From NCBI GenBank assembly GCA_938007935.1, contig CALLMD010000010.1, forward strand, positions 1 through 64,000: DNA of 64,000 nt, read 5' to 3'. The notes below the pieces were generated by a model. That model saw only the letters and a list, made by a program, of their open reading frames with translations, ran no database searches and had not been told where the DNA came from. Both the position numbers and the translations under genes were made by a program. This DNA is from an uncultured Hellea sp. Lineage in GTDB: Bacteria; Pseudomonadota; Alphaproteobacteria; Caulobacterales; Maricaulaceae. Shown here piece after piece: positions 59,653 to 64,000 of this stretch. Position 1 is the stretch's first letter. Every line of letters starts with the position of its first letter.

Positions 59653-62600
59653 ATGCAGATTAAACGTCATTTCACTGCGGAAGGGCAAAGCCCTTATTCC
59701 GCCATACCCTTCGCCACGGTGCGAAGCGAAGTGCGTGATATATCGGGCGAGGCGATTACCGACGCCGTAGAATTTGAGGCCCCGGAGAGCTGGTCACAAG
59801 TGGCTTGTGATATTCTGGCGCAAAAATATTTCCGCCGCGCAGGCGTACCATCGCTCCTTAAGCCCGTTGACGAAGACACAATCCCTGACTGGCTACGCCG
59901 TCAGGTACCCGATGACAGCAAACCCAAGCGCGGCAAGAAGCTGTTTAAACGAAGCGGAGAAAATGATGCACGGCAGGTCTTTGACCGGCTTGCAGGCTGC
60001 TGGACCTATTGGGGCTGGAAAGGCGGATATTTTAACGCCGAAAAAGATGCGCGGAACTTTTATGACGAGCTACGCTTTATGCTCGCCTCTCAGATTGCGG
60101 CGCCCAATTCCCCGCAATGGTTTAATACGGGCCTGCACTGGGCCTACGGTATAGATGGCCCGGCCCAAGGGCATAGCTATGTTGATTACGCGACGGGAGA
60201 GGTGAAACCTTCGACTGGCGCATATGAGCATCCACAGCCCCATGCCTGTTTTATCCAATCCGCCAATGATGACCTTGTTGGAAAAGGCGGCATTATGGAT
60301 TTATGGACGCGTGAAGCGCGGCTGTTCAAATATGGCTCAGGCACAGGGTCTAATTTCTCTGGCTTACGCGGGGCGGGTGAACCGCTTTCGGGCGGCGGGG
60401 CATCATCAGGCCTGATGAGTTTTTTAAAAGTCGGGGACGCGTCAGCTGGCGCGATTAAATCTGGCGGCACCACACGCCGCGCCGCGAAAATGGTTATCGT
60501 TGATATTGATCACCCTGATGTGGAAGATTTCATTGACTGGAAAACCTCCGAAGAAATGAAGGTCGCCGCTTTGGTGGCAGGCTCTAAAGTTTTAAAACGC
60601 CGTCTTAACGCTATTATCAAAGCCTGCATTAATTGCTCTGGGACAGAAGAAGAATGTTTCGACGTGGCGGAAAATGCCGCCCTTAAACGCGAAATTAAAG
60701 CCGCGCGCCGTGACGGCGTGCCAGATGGGGCTATACAGCGAACGCTGCATCTGGCGCGCCAAGGTATAGACACAATCAACGTGCCAGAACTAGACGCGGA
60801 TTGGGATAGCGAAGCCTACCGCACGGTCTCGGGTCAAAACGCCAATAACACGGTGCGCATTACCGATGCCTTTTTAGAGGCCGTCAAAAATGACGAGACA
60901 TGGGACCTTATTCGCCGCACGGACGGGGCGGTGGCTAAGAATATTCGCGCAAGAGAGCTTTGGCATAAAATTGCCAAATCAGCTTGGTCTTCTGCCGATC
61001 CGGGTGTGCAATATCACGACACGATTAATGCCTGGAATACATGTTCGCAGTCAGGCCCAATCACGGCCTCTAACCCGTGCAGCGAATATATGTTCTTGGA
61101 TGATACGGCCTGTAACCTAGCCTCTTTGAACCTGATTAAATTTCGCACGCAAGATAATCAATTTGATCTTAAGGCGTTTGAACATGCCTCGCGGCTCTGG
61201 ACGATAGTGCTCGAAATATCTGTGCTTATGGCGCAATTCCCCTCCGAGGCGATTGCCAAGCGCTCTTATGAGTTTAGAACGCTTGGCCTTGGTTATGCTA
61301 ATCTGGGCGGGCTCTTAATGTCCTGCGGCATTGCCTATGATAGCGTAGAGGGCCGCGCGGCGGCGGGCGCAATCACGGCGGTGCTGACCGGCACAGCCTA
61401 TCTGACTTCGGCTGAGATGGCTAAAACCATGGGCGCGTTCCCGCGATATGAAGAGAACTCGACGCCGATGATGCGCGTTATTCAAAATCACAGACGCGCC
61501 GCAGAAGGCCGCGTCGCCAATGAAGGCCTGTCCTATCAGCCCACGCCGCTGAACCGCTCTGACTGCCCTTTTGATAAACTATGTAAGCGCGCTGTGACCC
61601 TTTGGACCAAGACACAAAAGCTGGGCGCGGAAACAGGCTTTAGAAACGCGCAGGTCAGCGTCATCGCGCCAACAGGCACCATCGGGCTTTTGATGGATTG
61701 CGATACAACAGGCATTGAACCTGATTTCGCCTTGGTCAAATTTAAGAAACTTGCCGGCGGCGGGCATTTTAAAATTATCAACCGCTCTGTCCCGCGCGCG
61801 CTAAGCGCCCTTGGCTATTCCGAGAAGCAAACACAAGACATCATAACCTACGCCCTAGGTCATGGCACCCTTAAAGGCGCGAAAGGGATTAATCACGCAA
61901 AGCTGAGAGAAAAAGGCTTTAGTGATTATGAGCTAGGCTTAGTCGAGGCGGCCCTACCTGATGCTTTTGATATACGCTTTGTCTTCTCGCGCTGGACTTT
62001 AGGGGATGATTTTTGCCGCTCTGCGCTTGGGCTCTCGGAGGAGCAATTAAATACGCATGGCTCTGATATTCTGCCGCTATTAGGCTTTGACGCAGAGGCT
62101 ATTGAAGCCGCCAATGTGCACTGCTCTGGCGCGATGACGCTTGAGGGCGCGCCCCATCTGATGGCTGAGCATCTTCCCGTCTTTGATTGCGCCACGCCTT
62201 GCGGGCGCGTGGGCACACGGTCGCTAAGTGCGGAATCCCATATTTTAATGATGGCCGCGGCCCAGCCCTTTATCTCTGGCGCGATTTCAAAGACGGTAAA
62301 TATGCCCGCCGCAGCAACCATTGATGAATGCGCCGATATTTACCTACAAGCCCATAATTTGGGCCTTAAGGCGATTGCGCTATACCGAGATGGCTCCAAG
62401 CTTTCGCAACCGCTTAATTCTGCGGTCTTCTCTGACCTTGAGCTCGATGAACTTGATGAAGCGATAGAGCGTCCAAGCGCCGCCAAAGCCGCGATTGGGG
62501 CAGAACGCATTGTTGAAAAAATCATCGAGAAGGTCGTGGTCAAACCGATTGAGCGCGAGCGCCTGCCTGATCGGCGTACGGGTTATATTCAAAAGTCCTC

Positions 62601-63315
62601 CGTTGGCGGACATAAGGTCTATCTGCATACGGGCGAATTTTCCGATGGAAGCCTTGGCGAGATTTTCATTGATATGCATAAAGAAGGCGCGGCCTTTAGA
62701 AGCTTGATGAATAATTTTGCCATCGCGATTTCAATCGGGCTTCAATATGGCGTCCCGCTAGAAGAATTTGTCGAAGCCTATGTCTTTACCCGCTTTGAAC
62801 CTTCGGGCCATGTCACGGGCAATGACCGCATTAAATTCGCAAACTCGATCCTCGATTATATCTTCCGCGAGCTTGGTATTTCCTATCTTGGCTGGGACGA
62901 TCTCGCCCATGTTGATCCCAATTCAGCGGCGGGCGATCAGCTAGGTCTCGGCGCGGCTGAAAGACATGCGGGCCGCGGGGAAGAAGATGAGCAATTAATG
63001 CTGCCCGGCTATTCCAAAGGCTTTAACCGCGAAAATTCTGGTGATGATAACATCGTCCCCTTTAGCATGCCCAAGGCGGATAATGACGACCCTTTAGCGC
63101 TAGAACTCGACGCAGAAACGCTTGATGTCGATATCACAGAAATCCAGAAATCCGGAACATCGGGGTCGGTGACAAGCACGCCATCTGCGGCGCAAACAGC
63201 GCGCTTCCAAGGCTATACAGGCGACCCCTGCCCCGAATGCGGCCATTTCACCTTAATCCGAAATGGCACCTGCCAGAAATGCGATAGCTGCGGCACGACA
63301 ACGGGCTGTTCTTAG
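59653..63315 (+). CDS. nrdJ: vitamin B12-dependent (class II) ribonucleotide reductase
   Basis: A 1220-residue adenosylcobalamin-dependent reductase making deoxynucleotides. [10 protein letters not shown] near 153, [48 protein letters not shown] near 478 (active-site Cys and Glu loop) and [26 protein letters not shown] near 675 are all present. The C-terminal zinc-ribbon [21 protein letters not shown] is in the last 30 residues. No cobalamin riboswitch was seen in the 63-base gap upstream. It is large, matching the NrdJ long form. Confidence 0.97.
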   Translation: MQIKRHFTAEGQSPYSAIPFATVRSEVRDISGEAITDAVEFEAPESWSQVACDILAQKYFRRAGVPSLLKPVDEDTIPDWLRRQVPDDSKPKRGKKLFKRSGENDARQVFDRLAGCWTYWGWKGGYFNAEKDARNFYDELRFMLASQIAAPNSPQWFNTGLHWAYGIDGPAQGHSYVDYATGEVKPSTGAYEHPQPHACFIQSANDDLVGKGGIMDLWTREARLFKYGSGTGSNFSGLRGAGEPLSGGGASSGLMSFLKVGDASAGAIKSGGTTRRAAKMVIVDIDHPDVEDFIDWKTSEEMKVAALVAGSKVLKRRLNAIIKACINCSGTEEECFDVAENAALKREIKAARRDGVPDGAIQRTLHLARQGIDTINVPELDADWDSEAYRTVSGQNANNTVRITDAFLEAVKNDETWDLIRRTDGAVAKNIRARELWHKIAKSAWSSADPGVQYHDTINAWNTCSQSGPITASNPCSEYMFLDDTACNLASLNLIKFRTQDNQFDLKAFEHASRLWTIVLEISVLMAQFPSEAIAKRSYEFRTLGLGYANLGGLLMSCGIAYDSVEGRAAAGAITAVLTGTAYLTSAEMAKTMGAFPRYEENSTPMMRVIQNHRRAAEGRVANEGLSYQPTPLNRSDCPFDKLCKRAVTLWTKTQKLGAETGFRNAQVSVIAPTGTIGLLMDCDTTGIEPDFALVKFKKLAGGGHFKIINRSVPRALSALGYSEKQTQDIITYALGHGTLKGAKGINHAKLREKGFSDYELGLVEAALPDAFDIRFVFSRWTLGDDFCRSALGLSEEQLNTHGSDILPLLGFDAEAIEAANVHCSGAMTLEGAPHLMAEHLPVFDCATPCGRVGTRSLSAESHILMMAAAQPFISGAISKTVNMPAAATIDECADIYLQAHNLGLKAIALYRDGSKLSQPLNSAVFSDLELDELDEAIERPSAAKAAIGAERIVEKIIEKVVVKPIERERLPDRRTGYIQKSSVGGHKVYLHTGEFSDGSLGEIFIDMHKEGAAFRSLMNNFAIAISIGLQYGVPLEEFVEAYVFTRFEPSGHVTGNDRIKFANSILDYIFRELGISYLGWDDLAHVDPNSAAGDQLGLGAAERHAGRGEEDEQLMLPGYSKGFNRENSGDDNIVPFSMPKADNDDPLALELDAETLDVDITEIQKSGTSGSVTSTPSAAQTARFQGYTGDPCPECGHFTLIRNGTCQKCDSCGTTTGCS

Positions 63316-63347
63316 TACCGGTTCTAGCTACTAGAACGCTCTAAGAA
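63309..63347. repeat. nested palindromes at the nrdJ 3' end
   Basis: TTCTTAG (63309-63315, containing the nrdJ stop) pairs with CTAAGAA (63341-63347), and within it GTTCTAG (63321-63327) pairs with CTAGAAC (63331-63337) around a CTA loop. There is no T-run. It may slow 3' decay or end transcription with Rho. Confidence 0.5.
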
Positions 63348-63364
63348 TAACGCTCACGTAGGGT

Positions 63365-63754
63365 CTATTTTAATAACTGTGGGATGAAGAATATTACACC
63401 TATGTAAAATGTGGTCATGCAAATCATCAACATCTTTCCAATTTGCCCCCATTTAACGGCTACATATAAACTTAAATCACTGGTAAGGTGAGTCGGAAGT
63501 AATGTGGTTAAGTATTCATAAGCACGTTTACTTTGCATAGCAGCAGCAAAAGTTTGTCCATTTAATTTTGTTATAGAATTCTCTTCAGCATGCTTCTTGA
63601 GTGCTTTTTTATTTTCTCTTCGAAATACGGTAATTAAGGTTGTTGATAGAGTTCCCATTATCCAGAATAACGTGAAGAAAAATGCATAGACCGTACTCAG
63701 CAAGCTATAGTTTTTAATATTCACGCAAAAAACCATAATGGAACTGAGCTCCAC
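63365..63754 (-). CDS. small membrane protein, function unknown
   Basis: A 129-residue protein with a hydrophobic segment near 16-45, a basic soluble loop (RRENKKALKKHAEE) and a final hydrophobic helix near 108-127. It is A/T richer than nrdJ, with which it converges. No family was recognised. The gap to the next gene (63755-63890) shows nothing certain. Confidence 0.6.
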   Translation of the reverse strand: MELSSIMVFCVNIKNYSLLSTVYAFFFTLFWIMGTLSTTLITVFRRENKKALKKHAEENSITKLNGQTFAAAMQSKRAYEYLTTLLPTHLTSDLSLYVAVKWGQIGKMLMICMTTFYIGVIFFIPQLLK

Positions 63755-63890
63755 ATAAAGAACGTAACTTTAAAAAAAGGTGGTAACCTCTTAATGGCAT
63801 CTCCCGTTTGCTTTAAAAGTTCCATACAAAAGTATCTATCATATTTTTGCGACGTGTCATCTGAGAGACACTTAGTGTATGAGAAAAAAA

Positions 63891-64000
63891 TTAACTTCTA
63901 CGTCGACGGCGGCGGCGTTTGCCCGTTCCGCCGTAACGCAGAACGCCTAACACCTCAGCGGGGTTAGGCCAGTTTTTCGTCTTGGATTTAAACTCCCATT
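63891..64000 (-). CDS. C-terminal end of an unidentified Arg-rich protein (partial)
   Basis: The minus strand is open from the window edge to the stop TAA at 63891-63893 and gives 35 residues, WEFKSKTKNWPNPAEVLGVL followed by RYGGTGK and a tail of seven Arg and Ser. A basic tail suggests nucleic-acid binding, but the protein cannot be identified from this piece. Its start lies beyond the window. Confidence 0.5.
   Translation of the reverse strand, partial: WEFKSKTKNWPNPAEVLGVLRYGGTGKRRRRRRRS

Overview
The window is chromosomal DNA of an alphaproteobacterium with roughly balanced base composition. The closest fit is the marine, prosthecate Hyphomonadales/Maricaulales group, inferred from gene order and protein types: purH / heparinase-like / rpe / rsmB together, rsmI-yraN next to an LpoA-like lipoprotein and gshB, rph-rdgB-hemW, an UrcA-type secreted protein, an ELM1-type protein and a B12-dependent ribonucleotide reductase. 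No rRNA, tRNA, intact insertion sequence or CRISPR array was seen. The genus cannot be fixed from the sequence alone.

Layout. 1-7.2 kb: a candidate structured RNA, a small charged protein, then purH, a heparinase II/III-like protein, rpe, a secreted Ser/Tyr-rich repeat protein and rsmB, all on the minus strand. 7.2-8.7 kb: a scar with 47-bp tandem repeats, a truncated second copy of the small protein and decayed reading frames, then an unrecognised protein. 8.8-23.8 kb: housekeeping and envelope genes (carboxylesterase, gshB, paired YbjQ proteins, hydrolase, ArsC-like protein, two lipoproteins, yraN, rsmI, LpoA-like, hemW, rdgB, rph, dipeptidase, TPR protein, rpmJ), with a DUF2975-HTH pair set into the rph-rdgB-hemW cluster. 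23.9-34.5 kb: a T4 Rnl1-like RNA ligase, gyrB, small membrane and hypothetical proteins, a LOG-family protein, a DUF4236 protein, a frameshifted SanA/YdcF-like gene, a deaminase-only RibD, gpmA, a DUF983 protein and an RTX-like repeat protein.

34.5-49.3 kb holds amino-acid biosynthesis. A SAM-I riboswitch precedes metX, a small membrane protein and metB. Next comes a leader region with an Ile/Val/Leu-rich 45-residue peptide, an intrinsic terminator and a competing antiterminator arm. It is followed by ilvD, ilvC, ilvB, a small acetolactate synthase subunit, leuA, leuC, leuD, leuB and ilvA, all on the plus strand, so nearly the whole branched-chain pathway appears to sit behind one attenuator. 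The ilvB/small-subunit junction is partly duplicated around two small membrane-protein genes.

49.3-64 kb: a YqeY protein, carA, an RHH-Doc toxin-antitoxin pair, a reductase, an M48 protease, carB, an urcA-type gene, greA, an ELM1-family gene, nrdJ, a membrane protein and the Arg-rich end of a gene cut by the window edge. The most notable items are the ilv/leu attenuator, the duplicated ilvB/ilvH junction with its two cargo genes, the chromosomal Rnl1-like RNA ligase, and a 17-bp operator-like motif found upstream of the HTH pair and twice, inverted, upstream of greA.
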